From contig NC_065878.1 in NCBI RefSeq assembly GCF_933775445.1, positions 19,542,395 to 19,606,394 of the forward strand: a stretch of 64,000 bases of DNA, in the 5' to 3' direction. Below the pieces are notes generated by a model, which saw only the letters and a program-made list of their open reading frames with translations, was not told the origin of the DNA and made no database searches. A program made the position numbers and the translations under genes. This document shows positions 1 through 12,134 of the stretch, in pieces (within the stretch, counting starts at the first letter, position 1; each line of letters begins with the position of its first letter). The DNA comes from Argentina anserina. Lineage: Eukaryota > Streptophyta > Magnoliopsida > Rosales > Rosaceae.

Positions 1-731
1 AGATACTGTACAATCAATCAATTAAACATTAGTTACAAAATGTAATGACCACAGTGTCCTTGCACAATTTTATTTTTCTTATTAAAATACAATGGTATTA
101 TTGTCCTTTATTAAAATTTTCATTTCATGCACCGACAAACACAGTAAAGTGAAAGTTGACAAGATTTTTTAACTTGTGAGTTCCTTCCAACAAGTCAAGA
201 GGTTAGGGTTGATGTGAGTTTGGCCTCCAACCCTATGTTAAAACATAGAACTTTGAAGTCCCATTTTTTAGCCCCAAGGTTCTATCTCGTCTCTAATGTC
301 AGGTTATTACATCATGCGAGTTTTTCATGATGAATAGAGTTCATATATTTTATTAATTTTTATTAATAAAGTAATAAAAAAATTAATGGTTAAATTTTTA
401 AATTAAAAATAATAATAATTTTTATTAACTTTTACAAAACTAAATTTATTGTATAAGGATATTATTATAATTTAAACACAAAATTAAAAGCAAAACCACC
501 CAGAAGATTATCAAAGAGTAGAGAAGAAATTAAGAGCTTTTGCACGGAACATATGTGTAGGTAGAAATGCTAGTAATAATATAATTGGAAAGTTTAACTA
601 AGAATATACAAGTAGTAGGTGTCAAGGAAGCAATTACTACCCATTTCATTTTATTATTACATGATTCCATATATATGTACACATATTAAAACTCGTCACT
701 ATCCCGTTACATAATGTCATGTGTACACAGA
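1..731. other. AT-rich flank, 3' side of the NPF gene
   Basis: No gene is recognised here. The stretch is AT-rich, especially at 340-480, and lies beyond the stop codon of the minus-strand transporter, so its right end (about 600-731) probably holds that gene's 3' UTR. I saw no clear transposon ends. Confidence 0.5.
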
Positions 732-3217
732 TCAAGCCATGGATTGATCATTTCCATTAGTCACAGAACTATCACCCGGAACTACTCTTCTCTCAACATT
801 TTTGTAGGTATAACCCCAAGCCAAATACCCATACACACATATATTCAACACATTCAGGGCTGCCAATAGCCAGAAGAAATTGTCCAAGCGACTACTACTC
901 AAGTCCTTCCCAAACCAACTCCTCCCATCCTTCTTTGTAACATGATCCAAAATAGTAATTAGAGAGCTGCTCATGAAGCTCCCAACCCCAATCACACTCA
1001 AGTACAAAGCAACCCCCAGACTTCTCATTGAGTCTGGAACTTGGTCATAGAAATACTCTTGCAAACCAACCAGAGAAAATGCATCCCCTATTCCAAGAAT
1101 TATGTACTGGGGAGCTAACCAGAACACACTCATAGCTTTTGGATCAGCATAGTCCAGCCTTTTTTGTTCAACTAGTGCCGCCACAAACATTGCCACCACC
1201 GCAAGTAACATCCCTAAGCCGATCCTATGGAGGATGTTCATACCCCTTTCGTTTCCAGTGGCTTTCCGAAGAATTGGAACAACAATTTTGTCATAGACCG
1301 TGACAGAGATTAGCATTGAAATGGCTCCAAGGGAGTAAATGGAGGCCGGTGGGATCTTGAAGTTGTTAGTAACGTTTCGGTTCATTGTAGCAGCCTGTTT
1401 AACAAAGAAGGTCGGGGCTTGTGCTAAACACACTGTATTTGGTAACGAGGTGAACCAAATGGGGATCATGTTCAAGATGAGTTTCAACTCCTCCACTCTT
1501 GTCAATGTAGCCAACCTCCAAGGACTGTGCTTCTGCCCGCCAGATGGATACTCATTCTCTTCAAGTATTGCAGCCTTGTCTAGAAACCTATGGATTAAAT
1601 CCTATTAGTATTGACGTGATGAGATTTGTTGCCTCAAGAATTAACAGTAGTGGAAATATGGTGATAAGTAGTTTACCTGAGCCTTTTCGTGTGAAGTAGA
1701 AGCCTTCCTTGGGAGGACTTCTCTGACCTGGGAACTTCAAATAGCAGATCAGGGTTTTCAGGATTCGGCAAATTTCTTTTTCTAATGGCTGCAACCAAGA
1801 CTTGTAACATGGGTTTCAAAGGGCTTCCTTGTGCTACTCTATAACGGTAACAATACCTCCCCATATAAAACGTCACTATTGTAACAGCCAGGGTGACTGT
1901 AAGAACAAGAGCTGCTACGCCCCAGCTCACCGAGTCCTGAATATAAACAATCACAGTTACACCAAGAAACAGCCCACAACAAAGTGCAAAGTTCCACCAG
2001 TTGAAGAAAGACATTTTGTTTTTTCTTTCTTCCAAGTGGTCATCGTCGAACTGGTCAGCTCCGAAGCTTTGGAGACATGGCTTGTGACCTCCGGTTCCAA
2101 CAGAGATGAAGTACAAGGCAACAAAGAGCAGCACTTCATGAAGCTTTCTAGGATGTTGACATATCTCTGTGTTGCAAGGCTTTAGACTTGGGATGTATTG
2201 TGACATTGTCAACAGACTCAGACCCTGATGAACAAACGAAATTTTAAGAAGCAGTACTTAAATATTATTGACTTAATTATGATCTCCAGAATTGTCTAAA
2301 TACTTGTATGGTTGAATATATGTTTAGTTATTTACCATAAGATACACGAGGGATGCAAAAATAACCATGTTGTATCGGCCAGTGTAGGCATCTGCTAAGA
2401 ACCCCCCGATTATAGGCACGAGTGTTGTCACTCCTACCCAGTAATTCACATTTTTTGCTGCGGTTTTGACGTCTTGATGAAGCACTTGGGTGAGGTATGT
2501 GATGAGATTTGTTGCTATTCCAAAGTAACTTAGCCTCTCACTAAATTCAATAGCTGATTCAGGTACAAAAATGTTGGTCACAATCATAGACAAAGTTCAA
2601 CCTAACACCTTGTACTAACTAATAAATTCCACTGATATTAATGCAACTTAATTTACAGTCTATATGCATAGAATTAAACAATACCCAAATCAGGGATATA
2701 AATATTGTGTCGGCAACTTTATTTTATGGTTGAGATACTTTAATTGGAATAATTGTAAAAATATGTTGCTAGCTAGGTTTTCTTAATCAGTTGCCAACAT
2801 CACGTTTTACTTCACTTCTCAGTTACCTAGTTTCAGGACCAAAGAGCAGGCACCAGATCGGCTGTGAAGTTACTTATATAGCCTAGTGATATTGTAACCA
2901 CACCAAGAGGGATTCGTATTTTCAACTGGGAACTATTACAACTGAGGCTAATTATATAAAATAAGATTAACAATGCCATAATCTGAACTTGAGACAGTAA
3001 TGAAATCAGCAATCAGTATGATAAAGCTGGCTAGCTATGAACCGATACAGATCGACTTACTGATGATAAAGAGAGAAGCTTTCCAAACGCCGGTTGCAGC
3101 ACGTATAGGAACTCTTCCTTTGTAGTCTACAGATGAATCATGAACCAAATTCGCTTCCTCTCTTTTTGTTTCTCCACCTGAGATTTCTAATTTCTTCTCA
3201 TTTTCTTGCCGCTCCAT
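732..3217 (-). CDS. NPF5.6/5.7: NRT1/PTR family (NPF5) proton-coupled transporter
   Basis: Four exons on minus: 3061-3217, 2336-2553, 1677-2224 and 732-1587. Together they give 592 residues, the normal size for the family. NPF proteins are 12-helix plasma- or vacuolar-membrane symporters for nitrate, peptides or other solutes. Exon 2 carries the ExxER proton-coupling motif (E-F-S-E-R), followed by YFGIATNLITYL, and exon 3 the conserved GTGGHKPC and FGADQFDD blocks. The N-terminal KGRVPIRAATGVWKASLFI is typical of the NPF5.6/5.7 type (At2g37900 and At3g53960, from memory). All introns are GT-AG, and exon phases (1, 0, 2) join without frame loss. The start at 3217 is the first ATG before the acidic, Lys-rich N-terminus. 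No truncation or stop is seen. The substrate cannot be told from sequence. Confidence 0.93.
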
Positions 3218-4726
3218 CTTTGGTATTGATGATGAAAAGAAGGAAAGATATGGTCTGCTTGAAACTTGGAAGTTAATTATCAAGTTGTGCCTTATTTTCA
3301 CTGATTTATAGCTGGAGGGGTTCTATACTGGGACAGAAACGTGCTCGATCAATTATTTAAGTCTCACGTGAGAGCGAATGAGTTACAGACTTAACAGTCT
3401 ATTATTAGTAACTGGCACCCAGTTACTATTGAACCTTAACGTTATAAAAAAAAGCCACTCACAAGTCATACCTGCTTTGCTGTTCTTCTTTGAATTCACA
3501 TTCAACTATATTCAAGCATCCACAAAAGACTGGTTGATATCATAAGGACCTCTTAATATCGTCCCATAAAATTATGAGCATTTAGGAATGTTTGAAAAAG
3601 CATGAAATCTTATAATAATTCAAAAAGAATAGATTAAGATGCTGTTTGAACAAATATACGGTTCTTCCAATCTCAGATGCTTTGATCATAAGAATTCTCA
3701 TATGCTAAAGCTGTTGATAGGTTAACTGATACGAATCCTCTGTATTATTAATTTGTTAATTAAAGTATAACACTTTAACTAGTGATCCTACATATTATAT
3801 AGAATTACTGTGGTGTTAAATTGATCTCTTACCACAGAGCTGCTTCATATTCTTTAGCTTCCACAGCCACTCAGTATAGAATTAATAGTTGTACCTTTTC
3901 TTTATTGATACTTAAGAAGCTTCTGGTGCTTGTTCTAAGCCTAGCTAGCCTAGTTAATCGAAGCGTAAAATTGTGTAGTGGTTAGATACATAACTGGAGT
4001 TGGCCTCCTCTGTTGTTGTTTTCTCTTGTTTTGGTCTACTCAAACTTTGTGGCGGATTCTCTGTTGGTCTACTCAAGCATATGTATGATTGACAACTAGT
4101 TAGGAATTGAAGGTCTTCATGGGAGGTATATGTTCGAAGTGCTCGTCTAGTAGTGAAAAGAACCATGAAATGTTTGGACTAATGTTAACGTCACTATTTG
4201 AGTTGTTAAATCATCAAATCCTTGGCCTATCTTTGGTATTGTGTTACAGATTGATATGCATAAGTTTGATGCTCTATCTTTAAGTTTTATTTTCTTGGCA
4301 AAGAAAAGGCAGAAACTGAAATAAAATATACATGGAAAGAATTATTCCAGGAACAATAAAGTACAAAGATTAACAATATAAAAAAGAATAAAAGGAGAGT
4401 ACAAGAAGAAAAGGTAAGAATATATGTATGAAACTATACTTACAATGCTTGTTTCATCTAATTCTTGCCTATACTGAGAGAGACCCGGTTTAGCCTCCAT
4501 ACTTCCAGGCACCAGTGAGGCAGTGAGTAACGTTGGCCACAGCTGAAGGATGTCATGTTCTTCTTCTACTATGGTCAAGCTAAAACCAGCCCTGCTCTTT
4601 CTCTTTGGCCTCTTTTAATAAATACATGAAAATAAGCTAGAATATTGTCCCTCTCTGTAAGAACAAATAGAAAACACCAAAATTGTATATACCTACCTCC
4701 CCTTTTCCTTTTATAGTTAGATGTTC
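3218..4726. other. intergenic, NPF promoter side and RABA2 3' side
   Basis: Upstream region of the transporter and downstream region of the RABA2 gene. I found no gene. A minus-strand open stretch at 4342-4578 ends at a possible donor site but matches nothing I recognise. Confidence 0.45.
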
Positions 4727-6328
4727 TTAGTTAGAGCAACAAGTTTTCTTGTTCACGTCACCCGACATATTTGCAACATTAATGGTAGTTCCTTGAGGAA
4801 TTCCAGTAGTTGAAGCTGCCTCCTGTGCTGCCAGTGCCTTCTTGCTTATAATGTGGTATATATCCAACAAAATAGTCTGGAATGCATTTTCAACATTATG
4901 GGCCTCCAGTGCTGAAGTTTCTAAGAACGAGAGACCTTCCTTCTCAGCCAAGAGTTGAGCATCTTCTCCTGGGACAGCTCTCAGGTGATTGAGATCAGAT
5001 TTGTTACCAGCCATCATAATGACAATATTTGAGTCTGCATGGTCTCTGAGTTCGCGTAGCCATCTTGTGACATTGTCAAATGTTTGTCTTTTGGTTATGT
5101 CATAGACCAATAGAGCACCAACAGCGCCTCTGTAGTAAGCACTGGTTATCGCTCGGTACCTCTCTTGACCTGCTGTATCCCATATTTGTGCTTTCACTGT
5201 CTTACCCTCTACCTACATCAGAATAACATCATAAATCTGCTGTAAATACCCATTTACCTTAAGATGGAAACATACACAAGGCCACTGATGAGATGACTAG
5301 AAGAGGCATGCTACTACTTATGGAATGTTAACATTGGTTTCTTGCGTACTCCTTTGTTAACAATTGTTCTTATCAAGGACTTTTATTTAGGAGAGACCTG
5401 TCAAATGTCATTTTGCAGTTAATTACTGCATGTCATACATGGTTTCTACCGTTTATCATTAGAGAACACCATACATAACCCACATACAACCTTGACATTA
5501 AGCACTTACATTGTACACTAAGGTTAGATATGACAGTATCATAAAGGGGAGCCGTTTGTGTTATTGGCAAGGACTTTACCTGAATCATTAAACTAATCAC
5601 CTACAAATTCCACCAAGTGACTTTCTTTCAATATAAAACCTATAAGAACAATAACCAGCTAGTTTGGGAAGGTTAGCTGTGTCCACAGTAGAAGGAGATA
5701 AAAATATATTCTCTCAACCAAAGTTTCTATTTGTTTGGTTTATTCATCTCTCTTGCATAGTTGCATTTGCGTTGGTTTCAATCTAATTGAACCTTTCTAA
5801 ACTTCATTAGGATTTGTACGATTCTAATTCATGGATTGCTCAACAACAAATTTGAAGGATTTGCCACACCTCCTAACCTCGACCTAACCTTACAACCTAC
5901 CACACTCTTATTATGCTCTGGAGTTTCTCACACTCATCATTGTCTGATCACATACTATGGCCTCCATAACTCTGACCAAATCCTAGAAGCTAAGACCATC
6001 ACACCAACACAGAAATATAAACCGTATTCCCCTTGGACAAGAAATAAAACCAAACCTATACTACAACGTTGTTTCTGATCAATCAAATACCCAACATTGA
6101 TGTTCAAAGACATTAAATTGCAGGAACTTGGAACTCAATTTCAACTCTAAAGCAAACACCAACCTGTAATGTCCTGGTTGCAAATTCAACTCCGATGGTG
6201 GACTTGGACTCCAAACAAAACTCATTCCTCGTAAACCTCGAAAGAATGTTGGACTTTCCGACACCCGAATCTCCAATCAACACAATCTTGAAGAGGTAAT
6301 CATATTCGTGATCGACCTTGTACGCCAT
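4727..6328 (-). CDS. RABA2: RABA2-type small GTPase (Rab11-like)
   Basis: Two exons, 6164-6328 and 4727-5212, encode 216 residues, and the 951-bp intron falls after Gln55. All G-boxes are present: GDSGVGKS (19-26), Thr44 in the switch I region, WDTAGQE (66-72), NKSD (125-128) and ETSA (153-156). The C-terminus ends CCSN, with Cys213/Cys214 as the expected double geranylgeranylation site. RABA2 proteins mark the trans-Golgi network/early endosome and act in secretion and cell-plate formation. The stretch [18 protein letters not shown] and the tail [12 protein letters not shown] place it in RABA2 rather than RABA1. The start [14 protein letters not shown] matches the family exactly. The closest Arabidopsis relative may be RABA2d (At5g59150, from memory), but the subtype call is an inference. 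Confidence 0.95.
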
Positions 6329-7043
6329 ATGTTCGAATCCTTACACCACCCCAGCCCTGCCAGATCAAATTCACCCAAAAATACCAAGAAAACAATCAAT
6401 GCCATTAACAAGAATCACAAAGCATTTTTCTTTGCCAACATTATCAGCGTCAATAAGTTTCTCCTAGACAAAAATGGAGAGTGTTCTTCTGAACAGAGAC
6501 TAACCATAAACCAATGGTGTGCAGAATGGTGGTAAAGAATGATTATTGGGATTTGAGAACTCTGTTTTCTTGGCGATTTTATTGCATGGAAGAAATTTGA
6601 GGAAACAGAGAAGGGAGAAGAAGAATGAGAATGAGAAGAGACGATAAAACGGATGAAAATGCACATAAAACGGGCCCTTTCACGAGCGGAACTCGGAGGT
6701 GTTGGACGACAAGTCGTACGTATTACGTACATTGTATCATCGCCTCATCGGTACATGAAACAACACGTCGTTCAAACAGCACCAAAGTAGCACTGAACCG
6801 AACTACCAAACTGGACCAGTAATTTCACATGATTTTTTCTTTTTAGGGAACTGAAAATCACATTCCCAACTCTGTAATTCAAACTCCATCTCTTGTCATT
6901 TCACTATAATACTTATAAAAAAAAAGATTTAAGTGAGTAAGGACAAAACTTAAATTATTTAAAAAATAAAACATTGAGTGTGAATTGTAAAACGATAACT
7001 CTAAATTTCAACTCTTATATAATAGAAACCAAATACATTATTA
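6329..7043. other. RABA2 5' region
   Basis: Probable promoter and 5' UTR of the RABA2 gene up to the hAT-like element. No second gene is seen. The short plus-strand open frames here have no recognisable content. The target-site duplication of the adjacent element is at 7036-7043. Confidence 0.45.
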
Positions 7044-7587
7044 TAGGAGTGGACATAAAAAATGGAAATCCCGATCCCGTCCCGATCTCGTCCCGAAATT
7101 CATAGGGACGGGACGGGACGGAGGTCTAAAAACGTTCGTCCCGTCCCGATCCCGTCCCGCTTCATAATAGTGGGATGGGACGTGGGACGAATAATTTATA
7201 TCCCGCTTCGTCCCGTCTCGTCCCACCTTTAATGAAAACTTAAAAATTCTTATATATTTGTATCAAAATGAAACTAATTTATGTTCTTAATAACTCTAAA
7301 ATTATATCAACTCAAATAATAATTGTAATTTATAATATTTTGAACATAATATGCATTTTTTTTGTTAAAATTTCATTATTGAATGTTACTTTGTTATGAA
7401 AAAAATAAAAAAATAGGTTTTTATTTAACTTCATAAAAAGGTGGGATTTGTCCCGTCCCGTCCCAACCGGGATTAATCCCGAGTGGGATGCATTCTTAAA
7501 AACCCTCATCCCGTCCCGATTCAAAAGAGTGGGACGAGACGTGGAATGAGCTCCGTCCCGTCCCATCCCGTCTCGTGCCCACCCCTA
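7044..7587. mobile_element. non-autonomous hAT-like element, CCCGTCCCGAT type
   Basis: A 544-bp element flanked by 8-bp direct repeats CATTATTA (7036-7043) and CATTGTTA (7588-7595), with one mismatch. Its termini are inverted: TAGGAGTGGACA on the left and TAGGGGTGGGCA on the right when reverse-complemented. Both subterminal regions are filled with GTCCCGTCCCGAT-like words in both orientations, around an AT-rich middle. An 8-bp duplication plus a short TIR and dense subterminal words is the hAT (Ac/Ds-like) signature. It has no transposase, so it would depend on an enzyme supplied in trans. Confidence 0.88.
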
Positions 7588-7595
7588 CATTGTTA

Positions 7596-7935
7596 TGGTT
7601 TCCAACATCTATCCTGCTCTTGGCGGTGGTGTTGGCATCTTAGGCTCACAAAGAGGTGCACTGGTTGTGGTGGGTGGTCGTGACAATTGGAGCTTGCTCG
7701 GTGTAGTGGTGGTTGTGCGGCGAGATGCTTTGAGTTCTTGGCAACCCTTGTGGCGGCGATTTGGATTGGATGCCGCGCTAATCGTGGCTAAACCAGTGAT
7801 GGACCAAGTTTGGGATGCACGACATATCGTTTTTGGGTGTGAAAGCCTATTAGGCTTTTGTACTGAATGTGTTGTTGGCTACCGTTGAGCTTATGTGGGC
7901 CGGAAAAACTCAAAACGTTCATGTTTTGGTTTTAT
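7596..7935. other. GT-rich unassigned segment
   Basis: This GC-richer stretch after the hAT element carries overlapping short open frames (one spans 7595-7888). The translation is low-complexity Gly/Val and matches no family I know. It may be a fragment of an older repeat or captured sequence. No gene is claimed. Confidence 0.3.
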
Positions 7936-8220
7936 TTTAAGGAAAATATTTTAGTGTCATAATATAACGTCAAATCCGGCGCTACAATTCCACGTGACAT
8001 ACCAAATCACATTGTCATGTCAGTAATTACAATAATCACAAAATGTCATTTTAAATGAAAATACAATCTTATCCTTATTAATCCAACGACTCTAGATTAT
8101 TATAAAAAATTATAGTTTTTTTATATCATTTTTTTCTTCAAAATGTAATAAAAATACAATATATACAAAGTATGTTTCAAATATATAGATATATGTGTGT
8201 ATGTGTGCGCGCGGGCGAGA

Positions 8221-8259
<39 letters not shown>
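8221..8259. repeat. (TA)n microsatellite
   Basis: Nearly pure TA dinucleotide run, bounded by TATGTGTGTATGTGTG-like sequence on the left and GCGTGTGTGTG on the right. A simple repeat, likely polymorphic in length. Confidence 0.9.
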
Positions 8260-8262
<3 letters not shown>

Positions 8263-8585
8263 TGTGTGTGATGCCTATATAGTAATTGTAATCATTAATT
8301 AATCATAAATGTAAAGTAATTAAATAAGAAAGTCATGAATCTTAACATATTTGTCACTAGAAAATATTACCATCGACATAATTGTATTAAATATGTAGTA
8401 AATCACTCAAAGGTACCAGACAACAATTAAGTTTACAAATAACTCACTACTTAATTTGATAAAATAAATAAAGACCAAAATTTACAAATAAAGACAAAAT
8501 GATGGTAAGTTGTCACATGTCATAAAATATTTTACTTTTTTACCCATCTTTGACCCATATTATTTGCTACTACCAATAGAGAGAT

Positions 8586-8803
8586 TATCTGCTACTGTCG
8601 ATTATAAAAACTAACTGCTACTGTCGACTATAAAAAACTAACTGCTATTGTCGAGTTAAAAACTAGCTGCTACTGTTGACTTGGAAGACACATGCTACTG
8701 TCGACTTGGAAGGTACATGCTACTATCGACTATGAATCTAACTGCTACTGTCGACTTGTAAGGTACCTGCTACTGTCGACTAAGAAATTAACTACTACTG
8801 TGC
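8586..8803 (+). repeat. minisatellite with CTGCTACTGTCGACT core
   Basis: About eight imperfect tandem units of roughly 25-32 bp, each with a core close to TGCTACTGTCGACT followed by a variable AT-rich or TTGGAAGG-type tail. Units differ by substitutions (CTATTGTCGAG, CTACTGTTGAC), so the array is old. It sits inside the candidate element at 7945-9655. Confidence 0.85.
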
Positions 8804-9655
8804 TTTTTGGTGAGCAAAATTCAAAATTTCAAAATTTTCTCAAAACATATGCAGTATGGTACTTAAATGAAAGCACATGACATAAGGAACAACTTTATAT
8901 ATTGGCTCACTTCCAAATTGCCTGTGGTTTGGCCGAAAAACTTAAATTTGCCGGAAAAAATGAGGAGAGAAAAATTTGTTAGATCTAAGAGTGGCATTTG
9001 ATAATTTTCACGAAAATAAGGGTATTTTGGATATTTTTTATATTAATTAATTAATCAGTTTTGTTTTACTTATTTTTTAGGCTTGGGCTTATGTCCTAAT
9101 TTGTATAAGAAATATGAAAAATGAGTTTTTAGTTAATTCAAATATGGTCTAGTACTACTAAGTAATTTTTCCTTAAATATGACATTAATTAAGATATGTA
9201 TACTCTAGGAAAAATAATATTTGTTACCTTACATATCCCCTTTAAATATATTATACTCTAACAAAAGAATATTCTCTTTCAGAAAAAAAAACCCAAAAAA
9301 TCTTATTAAAAATTTTTCATCTAAATATAAATATTGTAGTTAATTTATATCGTCTTAAATTTAAAAATAAATATATTTTGTGCATATACATATTTCGTGC
9401 GTGCACACACATATTTCAAGCATATTTCATAAATTTCAATTTTAAAAATTGTATTTGAGAATCATTATTGTGATGAAAATGAAGAAATGATCAAAAGAAC
9501 AAAAAAATATTTTTATAATAATTTAGAACCATTAGAGTAAGAAGAATATGATTGTTTTTTCATTTAAAATGATATTTTTATATCATTTTAATTGTTGATA
9601 TAACAATGTGACGTGTGAGGATTGCGGCGACGGATTTAGCGTTATATTATAGGGT

Positions 9656-10765
9656 CCTAGCACTCCTATTTATGCAGGTCTTCTTCATAACTGTAATAAT
9701 GTATGTTGGGCTTGTCATAATTCTATCTTTTAGCTTTTGTCTGTTTCATTTATTTTCTTGTAATATAAAATTTAGCATTTGGTTACATTTCTACGTGTGT
9801 CTATTCTATGTCTCACATAGTTTAGGATCCACTCTATTTGAGAGCAGCAATTTCGAATATAGTTAGTTTATCCTAAATATCATTGTTCGTTTATCACGAA
9901 ACCTTTATCCACTTTTGAGATGATAACAAGTAGATATGTAATAGTCATCTTAACATACATTATATGAATATTAGTTGTATCATCTCTTAAAAACAAAGTA
10001 GACATAAATTTTATATATTCTCCTTATATGCATAGATTTTCTTTTTCCTCAAAATCAAAGTGACTATCTTAATGTTTGTAGTGCTCTATTTGTTGACATT
10101 ATCTTATGATTATATGCTAGAATATTCTTGATAGATTGCACGGAAGCAGAATTTTCCGAAGATAGGAATGTGTAAGATATCACCAAGATTTAGGAAAAAG
10201 TAAGGTAGGACGAGCTAAAGCTGGAGCCTTACTCTGTTTAACGAACCAGGGAAAGGAAAGAGGGGAATCGGGGTTGAGGAAAAACCACACCAAATAGGAG
10301 TCAACTGTTTGATGTAGACGGGGAATATATATGCATAAACCCCCTGAAATTGAACCAAAAGCACACCTTATCTCTTTATCCACCCATACCGGCCTTATCT
10401 TTGGATGTTTATTCATGGAATCAACCATATAGACCATGTGACTTAAAGAAGAGATAACTACTCGATGAGAGTATGTTATACAGTTTTCTATCACTAAATT
10501 AACAAAATGGTGTATAGATTTTGGATTATAAGAAACCAATCACCGAGAATTGTTAGATTAGCTCATTGTATTAAACATGTAACAATCAATTTGTGATCAT
10601 TCACATTTAGTGAAATTTCACTACTCCGAAATACTCGAGGTTCATTTGCCGATCTACCAAGGTTTGAAGTCGTACGACTTCGTCTGTGATCAAAAAGCAA
10701 ATCAGAAAGAGAGTAGCAGTCATGCGATTGGAGAAGAGGACATAACAATGGTCAAAAAGAATTCC
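9656..10765. other. gene-free stretch upstream of the SIS-type gene
   Basis: No gene recognised. The 10130-10580 part is less AT-rich and looks like a repeat remnant; its right end (TGTTAGATTAGCTCATTGTA near 10551) recurs in diverged form near 15749. The 119-residue minus-strand open frame at 10180-10539 has no recognisable domain. Confidence 0.35.
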
Positions 10766-10773
10766 AGACCGGC

Positions 10774-10814
10774 ACACGTGGCCGAAGGGGCTTAGATCAA
10801 GTTGCCCACGTGTC
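10774..10814 (+). promoter_or_regulatory. pair of ABRE/G-box elements
   Basis: ACACGTGGC at 10774-10782 and CCACGTGTC at 10806-10814 both contain the CACGTG G-box with ABRE-type flanks. They lie about 130-170 bp upstream of the TATA box of the serine-rich gene. Paired ABREs are bound by ABF/AREB bZIP factors and commonly confer ABA and salt response. That fits the gene family, but the link is an inference. Confidence 0.7.
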
Positions 10815-10946
10815 GATAAGTGGGGGGTAGAGGGAATCGTATGTAGGCACATGGGGAGACTGATCGAGTCGATGGGGCAGGGGATGGGTTCGATCATGCA
10901 AAAGCAAAACACGGCCAAACCCTATTCCTTGCTTTTTTCTGGGGCC

Positions 10947-10954
10947 TATAAATA
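10947..10954 (+). promoter_or_regulatory. TATA box of the SIS-type gene
   Basis: TATAAATA preceded by a GGGGCC stretch. The ATG at 11191 is about 240 bp downstream, leaving roughly 210 bp of 5' UTR rich in CT tracts. Confidence 0.65.
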
Positions 10955-11190
10955 CAGGCCAACGTTTCAGGTTTCTCCTCATCCGCAAATCTTCACGTGA
11001 TTTCTGTACTCTCTAATTTGTTCTCTTCTCAATCTTCATCGGCTAACCTTATCCGATCTCTGCTTTCCGGGTCGTTAAAAAGAGATAGCTATCAAGCATA
11101 TCAGAGGAGAGAGTAGTTAAAGTCGTTCGTTGCCAGCTGACAGAGAGGAAAACCTAGCAGAAGAAGCAGTAACGACCTAAGTAGCAAGTT

Positions 11191-12134
11191 ATGGATCAGA
11201 ACAAGAAGCAAGTCGGTGTGACAAGCCATGGTCATGGCTCTTCTAGTTCTTCTCCTCCGACGACCACGAACCTTGATCATCTCTTTGGTCCTAAGGACTC
11301 GCCTTCTTCAACTTCTTCATCTCTGTTCGGCTCTATTTTCCCACCGCCACCATCCATGGTATCATTTCGATCAGTTTATCAGTTTAGTTTATTATCCAGC
11401 TAGCTTATTCACCTCCCTAGTTTTTGGGAGTTTGATCGAGAATCTCATCAACCTAAATTTTGAATTGGTTTTCATTTCTTATCAGGGACCGGGGAGAGAA
11501 AGATATTCCGGTAATAGTACTCGAGGCAGCAGCAAGAGTTCTGTGTATCAGAATAATGAAGGTGCGGATCCGCCTTGCAACTTTAACTCGTCAATCCACT
11601 ACGGCGGCCAAGAAAACTATAATGTACCGAAAAGTGGGAGTACATATGATTCCCAGCACAACCAGCATAAAGTAAGTATATAATTCAAAACTCCAGGTTT
11701 TGATAAGTACTGTTGATTCATTTAGAACAGAATTTTGCTTCACATACAAGGGGTTTGATCTGGGGTTCCAGGCGTCCTAGTTTATGCCTTTATTGGATGA
11801 CTAGTACGTAGGGTTTTGGTTTTTGTTCCTTCTTTTACTTGATTTATATGAAGTATATATATATATATATAGTAATAGTGATATACTGATGTTCGTACAT
11901 ACCTTCCTAATTATAATCATGCAGTTTAAGAAAGATGGAGGTGATGATGATGATTCGAGTGGAAACAATTCACACGGCACTTCAAGAGGAAACTGGTGGA
12001 AGGGTATGATATTTTTGCTGATTGTTAATGATTTATAATCAAGATTATTATTGTGTTCTACATTACTAACTCATTATTCTCTGTACCTAATCATAAGTAT
12101 ATTTTACATTTATGCAGGGTCACTTTATTACTAA
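11191..12134 (+). CDS. SIS-like: short serine-rich protein, salt-induced (SIS) family
   Basis: Four exons, 11191-11358, 11486-11671, 11925-12003 and 12118-12134, encode 149 residues. The N-terminus has the family signature LFGPKDSPSSTSSSLFGSIF followed by PPPPSM, and the C-terminus reads RGNWWKGSLYY. The last coding exon is only 17 nt (GG TCA CTT TAT TAC TAA) and supplies the conserved GSLYY end; reading through the intron instead gives an unrelated tail. The protein is hydrophilic, rich in Ser/Gly/Asn, with an acidic DGGDDDDS patch in exon 3, and has no signal peptide or membrane segment. From memory it resembles Arabidopsis At5g02020 (SIS) and At5g59080, linked to salt tolerance by an unknown mechanism. 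Two ABRE motifs and a TATA box lie upstream. Confidence 0.85.

Larger units (their letters stand above)
7945..9655. mobile_element. candidate TIR element with internal minisatellite
   Basis: A stretch near 7951-8015 (starting around GTCATAATATAACGTCAAAT) is repeated in inverted orientation near 9600-9650 as a diverged copy (ATAATATAACGCTAAATCC when reverse-complemented). Both copies continue into a similar CACGTGACA / CACACGTCACA segment. This suggests an element of about 1.7 kb without coding capacity that contains the (TA)n tract and the CTGCTACTGTCGACT array. I could not find a target-site duplication, so borders and superfamily are open. Confidence 0.45.

Noticed and set aside
4342..4578. 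Minus-strand frame including EEEHDILQLWPTLLTASL, ending near a donor site
   Set aside because: It looks protein-like, but I recognise no family and see no start or partner exon. It may be a gene fragment or chance.
8586..8803. Regular repeats considered as a CRISPR array
   Set aside because: Units are diverged tandem minisatellite copies without equal-length unique spacers, in a plant nuclear context.
10180..10539. 119-residue minus-strand frame
   Set aside because: No domain recognised; it lies in a repeat-like segment.
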